A stretch of 38,906 nt of DNA, from contig JAWSUF010000006.1 of assembly GCA_033549365.1 (NCBI GenBank), forward strand, positions 205,472 through 244,377, read 5' to 3'. This DNA is from Acidobacteriota bacterium (GTDB lineage: Bacteria > Acidobacteriota > Aminicenantia > Aminicenantales > Saccharicenantaceae). Under the pieces are notes generated by a model, which was not told where the DNA came from, searched no databases, and saw only the letters and a list, made by a program, of their open reading frames with translations. The translations under genes and the position numbers were made by a program. Below are positions 1-8,676 of the stretch, in pieces (within the stretch, counting starts at the first letter, position 1; each line of letters opens with the position of its first letter).

Positions 1-9
1 CATTTTTCA

Positions 10-38
10 TTGACATCCACCCTGTTTTCTCCTAAAAT
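10..38 (+). promoter_or_regulatory. sigma-70-type promoter of exbD
   Basis: TTGACA lies at 10-15, followed by a 17-nt spacer and TAAAAT at 33-38, which is close to the bacterial consensus. Transcription would begin near 45, giving a leader of about 27 nt that carries the AGGAGG ribosome binding site at 61-66 before the exbD start at 72. Seen directly; activity is inferred. Confidence 0.75.
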
Positions 39-71
39 GAATGTCCTGAGTCGAGATTCAAGGAGGACATA

Positions 72-458
72 ATGGCAAAAGCCGAACCCAATGTCGTTCC
101 CCTGTGCGACGTTTTGCTCGTTCTGCTCATCATTTTCATGGTCATCACGCCCATGGTTCAAAGAGGAATCGATGTCAAGCTTCCCGAAACGCAGGCCGAT
201 GCCGGCGGCGGCCAGCAGGCGGGTCTGATCGTCGTTACGGTTAAAAAGGACATGACCATCGAGATCAATAATGCGCCCACGGAAAAGCGCACCCTCCTCG
301 AGGAATTGAGACGGTATTACGCCACCCGGCAGGATAAGACCATTTTTATCCGGGCGGAGGCAACCGTTCCTTTCCGGAATGTCATGGAAATCATCGACAT
401 CGCCAAGGGAGCGGGTGTCGATGTCCTGGCCCTCATCCCCGAGTTTTTCGAGGAATAA
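72..458 (+). CDS. exbD: ExbD/TolR-family biopolymer transport protein
   Basis: A 128-residue inner-membrane protein of the ExbD/TolR family, which works with ExbB/TolQ to couple the proton gradient to TonB- or Tol-type energy transfer across the periplasm. It has a very short cytoplasmic tail, a single membrane segment at about residues 11-28 containing Asp13 (the position of the essential ExbD aspartate, in PLCDVLLVLLIIFMV), and a periplasmic domain from about 35 to 128. The length is at the short end for the family. The start is supported by AGGAGG five nt upstream. The gene has its own promoter (10-38) and a terminator (517-560), so it appears monocistronic. A partner exbB/tolQ is not visible and may lie left of the window. 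Which energy-transducing protein it serves cannot be told from sequence. Confidence 0.93.
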   Translation: MAKAEPNVVPLCDVLLVLLIIFMVITPMVQRGIDVKLPETQADAGGGQQAGLIVVTVKKDMTIEINNAPTEKRTLLEELRRYYATRQDKTIFIRAEATVPFRNVMEIIDIAKGAGVDVLALIPEFFEE

Positions 459-472
459 GCGGCCGGACCGGA

Positions 473-490
473 CCGGGAAACCATTCCCGG
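473..490. other. small perfect hairpin after exbD
   Basis: CCGGGAA (473-479) and TTCCCGG (484-490) form a 7-bp stem with a 4-nt loop. No T-run follows, so it may simply stabilise the exbD 3' end ahead of the real terminator at 517-560. Confidence 0.4.
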
Positions 491-516
491 CCGGCTCAAA
501 CGAATCGTCGTTTCAT

Positions 517-560
517 AGCCGCGGCTGATCGGAATTCGGCCGCGGCTTTTTCTTTTTCTT
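517..560 (+). terminator. rho-independent terminator of exbD
   Basis: AGCCGCGGC (517-525) pairs with GCCGCGGCT (539-547) in a perfect 9-bp stem with a 13-nt loop, followed at once by a T-rich stretch to 560 interrupted by single C residues. It is placed 59 nt after the exbD stop codon. Confidence 0.8.
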
Positions 561-686
561 GCCTTCCTCAAACTTGCGACTCGTTGCGGGGGTTCCCCTT
601 GCGCCCCCGCAGAGCCAATTTGGGATTTTTAGAGTGCAACACACAGCAGATGAGGCCGGATCGCGGCCCGCCCGGAGTGTAGCGAC
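561..686. other. intergenic region with GC-rich hairpin
   Basis: This stretch between the exbD terminator and the 3' end of the acyl-CoA dehydrogenase has no credible gene. It contains GCGGGGG (586-592) opposite CCCCCGC (604-610), a 7-bp stem with an 11-nt loop. The hairpin could end the minus-strand transcript of the dehydrogenase, although no T-run is present on that strand. It could also be a dispersed intergenic repeat, but one window cannot show that. Confidence 0.35.
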
Positions 687-1838
687 TTATCCTTTGATGG
701 GGCCGATCACATCCCGGGAAATGATCAGCCTCTGGATTTCGTTGGTCCCCTCGTAGATCTGAAGAAGCTTGGCGTCCCGGACCAGTTTTTCGATGGGATA
801 GTCCTTCATGTATCCGTATCCGCCGAAGATCTGGAGGGCCTCGAGGGCGACGTCCATTCCGGCATCGGATCCAGCACACTTGGCCATGGCCGATTCCCTG
901 CCGCAGGGCCGGTTCTGTTCCATGAGCCAGGCGGCATGCCAGACAAGATGACGGGCCGCCTGGATCTTCATGGCCATGTCGGCAAGTTTGAAGGCGACGG
1001 ATTGGAAGTGGGCGATCGGTTTATCGAACTGGATGCGGGTTTTGGCATACTGAACGGCATATTCGAGCGCCGCTCGCCCGACGCCGACTCCGGCGGCGCC
1101 TACGGCGGCCCGCGTCCTGTCAAACGTCCTCATGGCAATGAGAAAACCCGCGCCCTCGCGGCCGATACGGTTCCCCTCGGGAACACGGACATCCTCAAAG
1201 AAAAGCTCGGTCGTGTTTGAGGCCCGATGACCCATCTTGTCTTCGACCTTGCCCACCGTCACGCCCGGGGTTTTTCGGGGAACAATGAAGGCGCTGATGC
1301 CTCTCGCCCCCTTCTCCGGGGCCGAGTTGGCGAAAACAACATAAAGATCGGCCACGCCGCCGTTCGTGATGAAGCATTTCGAGCCGTTGATGACATAGTC
1401 CGTCCCGACTTTTCGAGCCGTCGTCTTGATGGCCGTCGTGTCGGACCCGGCCTCGCGCTCGGTCAGACAATACGAGGCGAATCCCATCTCCCGGCAGAAC
1501 GGCGCGAGGAACGTCTTTTTCTGCTCCTCGTTTCCGGCGAGGATAATCGGGGCAAAGGCGAGGGAATTGGCCATCATGGTCGTGTACATTCCGGCACACC
1601 CCCAGGACAGTTCTTCCGTCAGGACGACGGTATCCACATCGCCGATGCCGCCTCCGCCGTATTCGACGGGAATCGTGCAGGTCAGGAACCCGACATCAAA
1701 GGCCTTGCGCATCACATCTTCGGGGAATTCATGACCCTGATCGTATTTGGCGGCGACGGGACGCATTTCATTTTCGGCAAATTCCCGGGCCATATCCCGG
1801 AGAGCTTCCTGCTCCTCAGACAACTTAAATTCGAGCAT
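687..1838 (-). CDS. acyl-CoA dehydrogenase
   Basis: A 383-residue FAD-dependent acyl-CoA dehydrogenase that introduces the alpha-beta double bond into an acyl-CoA, passing electrons to electron-transfer flavoprotein. Both family signatures are visible: YCLTEREAGSDT in the middle domain, and QIYEGTNEIQR near the C terminus, where Glu363 of YEGTNE sits at the catalytic-base position of short/medium-chain enzymes. Length is typical. The start at 1838 (MLEFKLSEEQ) is preferred because GGAAGGAG lies just upstream; the frame stays open a further 20 codons. It follows the radical SAM gene by 56 bp but has its own strong promoter (1870-1898), so it is probably expressed independently of the mre operon. 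Substrate (short-chain, branched or glutaryl) cannot be assigned from sequence alone, and no other fatty-acid gene is adjacent. Confidence 0.95.
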   Translation of the reverse strand: MLEFKLSEEQEALRDMAREFAENEMRPVAAKYDQGHEFPEDVMRKAFDVGFLTCTIPVEYGGGGIGDVDTVVLTEELSWGCAGMYTTMMANSLAFAPIILAGNEEQKKTFLAPFCREMGFASYCLTEREAGSDTTAIKTTARKVGTDYVINGSKCFITNGGVADLYVVFANSAPEKGARGISAFIVPRKTPGVTVGKVEDKMGHRASNTTELFFEDVRVPEGNRIGREGAGFLIAMRTFDRTRAAVGAAGVGVGRAALEYAVQYAKTRIQFDKPIAHFQSVAFKLADMAMKIQAARHLVWHAAWLMEQNRPCGRESAMAKCAGSDAGMDVALEALQIFGGYGYMKDYPIEKLVRDAKLLQIYEGTNEIQRLIISRDVIGPIKG

Positions 1839-1869
1839 GGTCTTCTCCTTCCGACAAACTGGTCCGCAT

Positions 1870-1898
1870 GTTATACCGGATTGGGGTCCTTCTGTCAA
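1870..1898 (-). promoter_or_regulatory. sigma-70-type promoter of acyl-CoA dehydrogenase
   Basis: On the minus strand TTGACA (1893-1898) is followed after 17 nt by TATAAC (1870-1875). The -35 box overlaps the last codons of the upstream radical SAM gene, which ends at 1895. Confidence 0.75.
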
Positions 1899-4402
1899 TT
1901 TCTCTGAACGACGACCTCATCTCGACGCAGAAGATACACGGCATGGGGAATATCCAGCAGAGCCGCGGCGATATCCTGGGCCCGGCCCCCTTTTCCCGGT
2001 TCGGTCGGAGTCCGCAAGACCATCTGCTGATTTTTCTCATCGATCTCGACCTTGGCTGCCGGCCAATCTGCACGCATTTCCGCAACACGCCGGGCCGTGC
2101 GCTCCGATGCTCCGGGCGGCACGTCCTCTCCGGTCAAATCCAGGGTATACCGCAGTTCTTGGATCGAGGCACCGAGCGAAGGGGAGCCGTCCGCCACCGT
2201 TTCGAGACCGCTGAAGCGGATGCCTTCCGGCAGAGACAGGTTGACCCGGGATAAGAATTCCTCTTCCGTCAGACTGCACGGCGACCGGAATTCCAGAACT
2301 TCCCGGGCCGCCTCCATGCCCAGGGGAAGCGCCGGACCGTAGACCATGCGGGGCTTGGGATGAAAGCCCTTGGTCTGCTCGAGCACGATACCCGCTCGTC
2401 GGAAACCGCGATGAATGATGTGGATGAGATCGATATGCGAGAGGAACCGGGCCCGGCCGGTTTTTCCATAAAAGGCCCGATACCGGATGGAAGAATCGGT
2501 CGGAATTCCGGACGGGGTCTCCTCCGGCATCCCCTTTCCGGGCGGTCCGGAACAGACCTGTGAGGGAAGGCTGTGCTTATCATCCGGGAAGCGGCATCCC
2601 CGGCAATCGGCACACGATCTGTCCCGGCAGGCCGGGGTCCGCCGTTCCGCAAGGGCCTGATCGAGTTCGTTGAGGAGATGGGACTTGTGAATCCCCGTAT
2701 CGATGATATCCCACGGGAGTTCGGCATCCCGCGGCAGAGCCTCCAGATAACGCTCGCGGGAAACCCCCGTCTCCCGAAAGGCGTCTTCCCAGGCCCGCGC
2801 ATTGAACCGGTCTCCCCAACCGTCGAAACGCGCGCCTTTTCTCCAGGCCGCGATAAGAACCGGCGTCAGCCTCCGGTCTCCCCTGGAAAACACGGCTTCC
2901 AAAACCGAAGTTTCCAGGGCATGATCCTTGAACTCAACGCTTTTCAATCCCCGGGTCAAAGATTTGATGGTTTGGATTTTTCCGGCCAGGGTCGAGGCCT
3001 CATCCATAGGCAGCCACTGGAAAGGCGTGTGCGGCTTGGGAATGAAGGAGGACAGGCTGACATGGAACCGCGGTGACGATTTGAGGAGAGATCGGCCCAA
3101 CGCGACACCTTCCCGGATCAGGTCCGCAATTCCCTGAAGATCCTCCTCTCTTTCTCCCGGAAGTCCGACCATGAAGTAAAGCTTGACCAGGTTCCAGCCT
3201 CGGCGGAAGGCATAAGTCAGGGCATCCCGAATGTCCTCTTCCCGAAGATCCTTGTTGATCACCCGGCGGAGCCTGTCCGTTCCGGCCTCGGGGACAAGCG
3301 TGAAACCCGTCTTGCGGACCTTGACGATGTTTTCGACGATTCCATCGGACAGGGCTTGGGGACGTAGCGAGGACAGGGACAAAGAGACGCCTTTGTCCTC
3401 GAGTTCGGTCATCAGGATTCGAACCGTCTCTTCGAGAGAGGGATAATCGCCGATGGAGAGCGCCGAAAGAGAACTCGATTCATATCCCGTCCTTCTTACG
3501 CTTTCGAGAAGCGTTTCGACCAGATAAGACGGATCTTTCGATCTGAAGGGAGAGTAAAGAACCGAAGCCTGGCAAAACCGGCAGGATTGAGGGCAGCCGC
3601 GGGCCGCCTCAAGAGCGACGCGGTCAAATACGGTTCGGATGTTGGGAACGATGATCGACCGGGGAAAGTAGGATTTTTGAAAATCGCGTAGAACACGTTT
3701 TTCCACCTTCGCGGGCGCTCCGTCCACGGGTCGCGGCACGAGATGAAACGAAGTTCGGGACGGCATTGCACGGTAATGGGACGGAACATAGACTCCGGGA
3801 ATTCCCCCCAGAGTCTTGAGCAAAGCGCTTTTTCCGTCTTTCCGCTTCTTCCCGGTCCTGACGACATCGATGATTTCAAGGATCCCCTCTTCTCCGTCTC
3901 CGATCAAAAAAAGATCGAAAATGTCGGCCAGAGGTTCGGGGTTGAAACAGGCCGGGCCGCCGCCGAGGACCAGGGGCTGATCGCCGGATCTCTCCGCACT
4001 CATCAAGGACAGCCCCCCGAGATCGAGCATGGTCAATATGTTCGTGGAGTTGAGTTCATAAAGGAGTGAAAAACCCAGGATATCGAACTCAACCAGAGGG
4101 GTCCTGTTTTCCAGGCTGAAAAGCGGCAGGCCCGCCTCCCGGAGGCCGCGTTCGAAATCCGGCCAAGGGGCGAAAACTCTCTCCGCCGCAATGTGAGGCT
4201 GGGCATTGAGCAGACCGTAAAGAATCTTCTGGCCGAGATGAGACATTCCGATCTCGTAGGCATCGGGATAGGCAAGCGCCACCCGGACCTCGGCGGTCGC
4301 CGGATTCTTGGCCGAGGCGTTCCATTCGCCGCCCGTGTATCGGCCCGGCTTTTCAACGGTCCGGAGGACCCGGTCCAGCTTTTTTTGCGGAATCGAAGGC
4401 AT
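1895..4402 (-). CDS. two-domain radical SAM protein (TIGR03960 / TIGR03936 type)
   Basis: An 835-residue protein. The N-terminal part (about 1-220) resembles the degenerate cobalamin-binding-like region of this family. The radical SAM core follows, with the 4Fe-4S ligands C270, C274 and C277 in RGCPQSCRFC, and extends to about residue 550. A Cys-rich linker near 600-615 (CRDRSCADCRGC) leads to a C-terminal radical-SAM-linked domain (about 645-835) beginning YRAFYGKTGRARFLSHIDL. In many bacteria the two halves occur together, fused or adjacent, often near ribonuclease G and cell-shape genes; no rng is seen here. The gene is 23 bp downstream of rodA and probably the last gene of the mre operon. 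The reaction is not established for the family; an RNA- or ribosome-modifying role would only be a guess. Confidence 0.88.
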   Translation of the reverse strand: MPSIPQKKLDRVLRTVEKPGRYTGGEWNASAKNPATAEVRVALAYPDAYEIGMSHLGQKILYGLLNAQPHIAAERVFAPWPDFERGLREAGLPLFSLENRTPLVEFDILGFSLLYELNSTNILTMLDLGGLSLMSAERSGDQPLVLGGGPACFNPEPLADIFDLFLIGDGEEGILEIIDVVRTGKKRKDGKSALLKTLGGIPGVYVPSHYRAMPSRTSFHLVPRPVDGAPAKVEKRVLRDFQKSYFPRSIIVPNIRTVFDRVALEAARGCPQSCRFCQASVLYSPFRSKDPSYLVETLLESVRRTGYESSSLSALSIGDYPSLEETVRILMTELEDKGVSLSLSSLRPQALSDGIVENIVKVRKTGFTLVPEAGTDRLRRVINKDLREEDIRDALTYAFRRGWNLVKLYFMVGLPGEREEDLQGIADLIREGVALGRSLLKSSPRFHVSLSSFIPKPHTPFQWLPMDEASTLAGKIQTIKSLTRGLKSVEFKDHALETSVLEAVFSRGDRRLTPVLIAAWRKGARFDGWGDRFNARAWEDAFRETGVSRERYLEALPRDAELPWDIIDTGIHKSHLLNELDQALAERRTPACRDRSCADCRGCRFPDDKHSLPSQVCSGPPGKGMPEETPSGIPTDSSIRYRAFYGKTGRARFLSHIDLIHIIHRGFRRAGIVLEQTKGFHPKPRMVYGPALPLGMEAAREVLEFRSPCSLTEEEFLSRVNLSLPEGIRFSGLETVADGSPSLGASIQELRYTLDLTGEDVPPGASERTARRVAEMRADWPAAKVEIDEKNQQMVLRTPTEPGKGGRAQDIAAALLDIPHAVYLLRRDEVVVQRN

Positions 4403-4425
4403 GATTTTCTCCGGTGGTTTCGGTC

Positions 4426-5517
4426 TTAGACGTTGGCGAACCGCCTCATCCGGACATTGAGAACAAGACCGCAGGCCAGTCCGTTGGCAACGAGTGAGGA
4501 TCCTCCGTAGCTGATAAACGGCAGAGGAATTCCGGTCACGGGAAAGAAACCGATGACCATGAGGATGTTGATGAAAAATTGGAAAGCGATCATCACCCCG
4601 GCCATGAACACGATATAGACGCCCATTCTGTCACGGGACATCGCCGCCGCCGCAAAGATTCTCCTGAAGAACAGCCCGAAAAGCATCATGACTGACGCCA
4701 CTCCGAGAAATCCGAACTCTTCGCCGATCACGGAAAAGACAAAATCCGTGTGCCGGGCCGGAAGAAATCTCAACTGGATCTGCGATCCGGAGGCAAATCC
4801 CTTGCCCGTCAGACCGCCCGAGCCCACCGCGATCTTCGACTGCAAAATCTGGTATCCCGCGCCTCTTGGGTCCTGGGAGGGATTGATCAGCGTCGTCAGA
4901 CGTTTCTTCTGGTAGTCCTTGAGAAAAACACCCCATCCCAGAAGGCCGAGAGCCACAGCGACAATCAGGAAAACGGCGACGGCTTTCCGGTTCAGTCCGG
5001 CCAGGAGGAAAGCCGCGAGCATGATGGGGAAAAAAACCGCGGCCGTGCCGAGGTCCGGTTGGAGCATCACCAGAACCGCCGGAATCAGCGTCAGGGCAAA
5101 ACCGAGCCCGGCCACGGGGGCCGACAAAGTTCTCTTTTTATACTCGCTGAAGATCGAAGCCAGGACAAGGATGAGAACGACTTTGGCCAATTCCGAGGGT
5201 TGGAACCCGATGCCGCCGATCCGAAACCACCGCCCTGTTCCGGCGATGATCCGACCGAACAGCAGCAGTCCGACGAGAAGGAGGTTCACGGCCAAATAAA
5301 GCCCGAGGGCGTAGGAGGCCAGAATTTTGTAGTCCAGGGAGGCCGCAAGGAACATGGCCGTCAGGCCGGCAAGGACCCAGAGCGCCTGCCGGAGATGGAT
5401 GTCACCCGATATGACGTTGGCGGAGCTTGCCGCAACCACCACCCCGACTCCGCAAAGCAGAAGAATGACAAAGACAAGTCTCCAATCCAGTTCGCTGAAA
5501 ACCCGGCGGTCAATCAT
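4426..5517 (-). CDS. rodA: rod-shape-determining SEDS glycosyltransferase RodA
   Basis: A 363-residue polytopic membrane protein of the SEDS family. RodA polymerises lipid II into glycan strands for sidewall elongation together with the transpeptidase PBP2. About ten hydrophobic segments are visible, along with typical SEDS stretches such as RWFRIGGIGFQPSELAK and, near the C terminus, GIPLPFISYGGSSLVANG. Length is normal for RodA. The start ATG at 5517 overlaps the end of mrdA by 8 bp, so translation is probably coupled to mrdA. Its place directly after mrdA in an mre operon argues for RodA rather than FtsW. Confidence 0.95.
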   Translation of the reverse strand: MIDRRVFSELDWRLVFVILLLCGVGVVVAASSANVISGDIHLRQALWVLAGLTAMFLAASLDYKILASYALGLYLAVNLLLVGLLLFGRIIAGTGRWFRIGGIGFQPSELAKVVLILVLASIFSEYKKRTLSAPVAGLGFALTLIPAVLVMLQPDLGTAAVFFPIMLAAFLLAGLNRKAVAVFLIVAVALGLLGWGVFLKDYQKKRLTTLINPSQDPRGAGYQILQSKIAVGSGGLTGKGFASGSQIQLRFLPARHTDFVFSVIGEEFGFLGVASVMMLFGLFFRRIFAAAAMSRDRMGVYIVFMAGVMIAFQFFINILMVIGFFPVTGIPLPFISYGGSSLVANGLACGLVLNVRMRRFANV

Positions 5518-7321
5518 ACTTGTCCCTGAAAAGGCGGATCAATTCCCGGGCCACCGGGGCCGCGGTTTCTCCGCCCATGCCCCCATGCTCGACCAGGACG
5601 GCGACGGCGATCCTCGGATTGCGGCGCGGAGCAAAGCCGGAAAACCAGGAATGTGTTTTGACAATCCGGCCGCGGCGGGCCAGGATCTCCGCTCTTTCCC
5701 GGCTGATGACCTGAGTCGAGCCGGTTTTGCCGCAGACATCGAACCCCTCAACCGCGGCGCCCCGGCCGGTTCCCTGGGCATTGACGGACCGCCACATGCC
5801 CTCCACGATCTTTTCAAAGGTTGTCCGCTTGATGTCGAGAACAACGACATCTTCGAGGTCCGCAGCAGGGCGCCCCCGCGATTCATCTCCGTCGGAAAGC
5901 TTGATCCGCGGCCGGACTTTTCTTCCCCTGTTGGCGATAACAGCCGTCATGGCGGCCATCTGGACGGGAGTCACCAGCAGAGGACCCTGGCCGATGGATA
6001 CCGAAATCGTCTCGCCGGGATACCAGGGCGCCCCGGACGTGCGCTTTTTCCATTCGACCGTGGGAACGAGGCCTTCCTTCTCCCCCGGAAGATCGATCCC
6101 TGTCAACCGGCCGAGTCCCAGAAGTCCGGCAAATCGGGCGATGTCGTCGACATCCATCCTGCGTCCGATGTGATAAAAGTAGACATTGCAGGACTGCCGG
6201 ATGGCTTCGGCCAGATTGAGGGCGCCGTGCCCGGGCCGAAACCAGCAATGGAAAACATTTCCGTAAAGTTGGATCGAGCCCGCACAGGCATAAGTCATGG
6301 TCTCGTTGATCAAACCCGATTCCAGGCCGGCCGCGGCCATGACCAGCTTGAAGATCGAGCCCGGAGCGTAAAGGCCGCGGATCGCCCTGTTCTCCAGGGG
6401 AAAAGACGGATCTTCCATGAGTTCCGACCATTCCTCCGGAGAAAAACGGCTGATGAAACGGTTTGGATCGAAGGTGGGAAAGCTGGCCAGGCACAAAATA
6501 TCTCCAGTTTCGACGTCCATAACCACGGCCGATCCTTCCCGCCCTTCGAGAAGCTGTTCCGCTTTTCTTTGGAGATCGATGTCCAGACTGAGACGGATAT
6601 TCGTTCCCTTGATCGGTTCATCCTTCTCCATGATTTCGCGGCTTCGGCCATGGCTGTCCACGACATGGAGGGCTTTTCCATCCCGTCCGGCCAGCAGGTC
6701 CTGGTAATGACGTTCGATCCCCGTCCGGCCGACCATGTCTCCCAGCCGCCTTCTGCCGGACGGGGAATTCCGGATTTCGCCTTCCGTGATCTCCTGCAGA
6801 TATCCAAGAACATGGGCCCCGGCCGGCCCGAAGGGATAGGATCTGCGGGCTTCAATTTCGACCAGAAGCTCGGGAAATTCTTTCTGCCGGCTTTCGATCC
6901 GAGCCACCTCTTCCAGAGTCAGGTTGTCCTTGATGACGCCGGGTTCGAAGGACGGCCGTCCGCTGAATTTTTCCATGCGGTCGAGAAGGACCTCCTCGTC
7001 CATTTCGAGAAGCCGGCTGACGCTTTTTACGGAAACGTCCCGCTCGGCCATGTTCTCCCGAATCAGCGAAACCCGGAAACCGGCCGTGTTTTCAGCCAGA
7101 ATCACGCCGTTGCGATCCAGGATCAATCCGCGCGACGAGGGAATCGCCCGCTCCCGGAGACGATTGCTCTCGGCCAAACGGTGAAATTTCGCATGATCGA
7201 CGATCTGGAGCTTCCAGTAGGCAAACAGCACGGCGAAAAATAGAACGGCGAGAGCCGCGACCGCGATCCGCACTCTTTTTCGGACAAGCGACAGATCTTC
7301 GTAGAATTTTTCTTCAGTCAT
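5510..7321 (-). CDS. mrdA: penicillin-binding protein 2 (elongation transpeptidase)
   Basis: A 603-residue class B penicillin-binding protein anchored by one membrane segment (about residues 18-38). It cross-links peptidoglycan in the elongasome with RodA and MreBCD. The N-terminal pedestal spans about 55-230. The transpeptidase domain shows all three active-site motifs: S322-I-F-K325, S377-C-N379 and K532-T-G534. The start at 7321 (MTEEKFYEDL) is chosen because it lies 7 bp after mreD and yields the usual short cytoplasmic tail; the frame remains open 34 codons further upstream inside mreD. It overlaps rodA by 8 bp. Confidence 0.96.
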   Translation of the reverse strand: MTEEKFYEDLSLVRKRVRIAVAALAVLFFAVLFAYWKLQIVDHAKFHRLAESNRLRERAIPSSRGLILDRNGVILAENTAGFRVSLIRENMAERDVSVKSVSRLLEMDEEVLLDRMEKFSGRPSFEPGVIKDNLTLEEVARIESRQKEFPELLVEIEARRSYPFGPAGAHVLGYLQEITEGEIRNSPSGRRRLGDMVGRTGIERHYQDLLAGRDGKALHVVDSHGRSREIMEKDEPIKGTNIRLSLDIDLQRKAEQLLEGREGSAVVMDVETGDILCLASFPTFDPNRFISRFSPEEWSELMEDPSFPLENRAIRGLYAPGSIFKLVMAAAGLESGLINETMTYACAGSIQLYGNVFHCWFRPGHGALNLAEAIRQSCNVYFYHIGRRMDVDDIARFAGLLGLGRLTGIDLPGEKEGLVPTVEWKKRTSGAPWYPGETISVSIGQGPLLVTPVQMAAMTAVIANRGRKVRPRIKLSDGDESRGRPAADLEDVVVLDIKRTTFEKIVEGMWRSVNAQGTGRGAAVEGFDVCGKTGSTQVISRERAEILARRGRIVKTHSWFSGFAPRRNPRIAVAVLVEHGGMGGETAAPVARELIRLFRDKYD

Positions 7322-7328
7322 GCGAAGC

Positions 7329-7811
7329 TCACGATTTCCTCCGGGCCTTGAACCAACCCGGAATATGGAAGGCCAGGCTGACCGCCAGAGCGACGGCCGG
7401 AGGCTGCAGCAGAATCCATTCACTTCCGAAAGACGCGCGCCCGGCCGAAAGCAGTCGGCCGAGGCCCGTCCAGAGCGCCAATTCCCCCGCGCTCAGCAGA
7501 AACACGAAAAGAAACCTGCGCGAAAACGGCGCAATGTTGATCTTGCGGGAAATCGAACCGGCCAGAAACCCCATGAGTGTCTTCGTGAGACCGGTATGGC
7601 CGAAAACGCCCATGGAAAAAGCGTCCTGAACAAGACCACAGGCCGTTCCGGCCGAGGCGCCGAACATCTCTCCCTTGACAATGGCCAGATAAATGACGGC
7701 CAGGGCAAAAGGATTGATGACAAGAACCAGAGAGGGATGGATCAAAACCAGGATCGAAAAAAGAAAAATGGAGGCCAGAACCGCGGCCGCGACTTCATAA
7801 AAGTTTTTCAT
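7329..7811 (-). CDS. mreD: rod shape-determining protein MreD
   Basis: A 160-residue, very hydrophobic protein with about five predicted membrane segments, matching MreD in size and in position between mreC and mrdA. MreD is an inner-membrane component of the elongasome that binds MreC. Sequence conservation in this family is weak, so the assignment rests mainly on hydropathy and gene order. The start at 7811 (MKNFYEVAAAV) lies 13 bp after the mreC stop; an in-frame upstream extension would run into mreC and is disregarded. Confidence 0.88.
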   Translation of the reverse strand: MKNFYEVAAAVLASIFLFSILVLIHPSLVLVINPFALAVIYLAIVKGEMFGASAGTACGLVQDAFSMGVFGHTGLTKTLMGFLAGSISRKINIAPFSRRFLFVFLLSAGELALWTGLGRLLSAGRASFGSEWILLQPPAVALAVSLAFHIPGWFKARRKS

Positions 7812-7824
7812 GACGGCGTCGCTC

Positions 7825-8655
7825 TCACTCCGTCTTCGTTCCCAGGACGGCCACAACATCCAGGGCGCTCATTTTGAAAAAAGGCCGGACATCCACGGTT
7901 TTGAACAGAACCCCGCCCGAATCAACGGACTCGATGACACCGACCCGAATTCCCGGCGGGAAAATGCCGTCATGTCCCGTGGTTAAAAGAACCTGACCCT
8001 TTTCGCCCCGGGGATCCGTGGCCAGGATATATTTCAGGCGGCATGTGCCGGTTCGGGAATCCCCCGACAGAATCCCGGATGCGCCGCCTCCCTCGACGAT
8101 GACGGCGACGCCGCTGTCGTCGTCGGTGATGAGTTGGACACGGCTTTCCCGCCGGGAAATCGGCTCGATCGTCCGTCCGATGAGGAAACCGTTTCTATCG
8201 CAAACGGCCAGATTGGGAACGACGCCGTCATGGCGTCCCTTATTGATTGTCACGGAACTGAAGACGTTGGCGGCGTCGACTCCAATGACCCGGCCCGTGA
8301 TGAGATGTCTGCGAAAGCCCTCCAGTGCGGCCCGGGCCTTGTCTTGGCTGCGCGCGGCGGCAAGTTCCGCGAGAAGAAAGGCATTTTTCTGGCTCAGGAA
8401 AAACAGGTCTTTTTTCAGACGCTGGTTTTCCGCCCGGGCCCGCCTCAAACCAATGTTGTTCCGCCAGGCATCGGAAAAGCCTCCCGCCGCAGCGGAAAAG
8501 AGCCTTTGGAAAGGGGAAAAAACGGTGAAGGCGGCCCTTTCGAAAAGCGTGCGCTCCGCCCCGAAAGGCACTTGAACGGAGATGAGGACCAGATGCAAGG
8601 CCAGAAGCAACCCGAGAACGAGAAAGCTTTTTCTTTCCTTTAACGACAGCGGCAT
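7825..8655 (-). CDS. mreC: rod shape-determining protein MreC
   Basis: A 276-residue bitopic protein. It has a membrane segment at about residues 12-28, a helical/coiled-coil stretch at about 70-115 rich in Arg, Leu and Glu, and a beta-barrel-like periplasmic domain containing GRVIGVDAANVFSSVTINKG and the typical late motif LLTTGHDGIFPPGIRVG. MreC links cytoplasmic MreB filaments to PBP2 in the periplasm. The gene starts 21 bp after mreB and ends 13 bp before mreD. Length is within the family range. Confidence 0.95.
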   Translation of the reverse strand: MPLSLKERKSFLVLGLLLALHLVLISVQVPFGAERTLFERAAFTVFSPFQRLFSAAAGGFSDAWRNNIGLRRARAENQRLKKDLFFLSQKNAFLLAELAAARSQDKARAALEGFRRHLITGRVIGVDAANVFSSVTINKGRHDGVVPNLAVCDRNGFLIGRTIEPISRRESRVQLITDDDSGVAVIVEGGGASGILSGDSRTGTCRLKYILATDPRGEKGQVLLTTGHDGIFPPGIRVGVIESVDSGGVLFKTVDVRPFFKMSALDVVAVLGTKTE

Positions 8656-8676
8656 GCCGACTCTTGAGCTCCCGGA

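Noticed and set aside
5354-7243. Long plus-strand open frame (629 codons) opposite mrdA
   Set aside because: It is antisense to a gene with all three transpeptidase motifs; its translation is low-complexity and Pro/Arg/Gly-rich, as expected from a GC-rich shadow frame, with no family motif.
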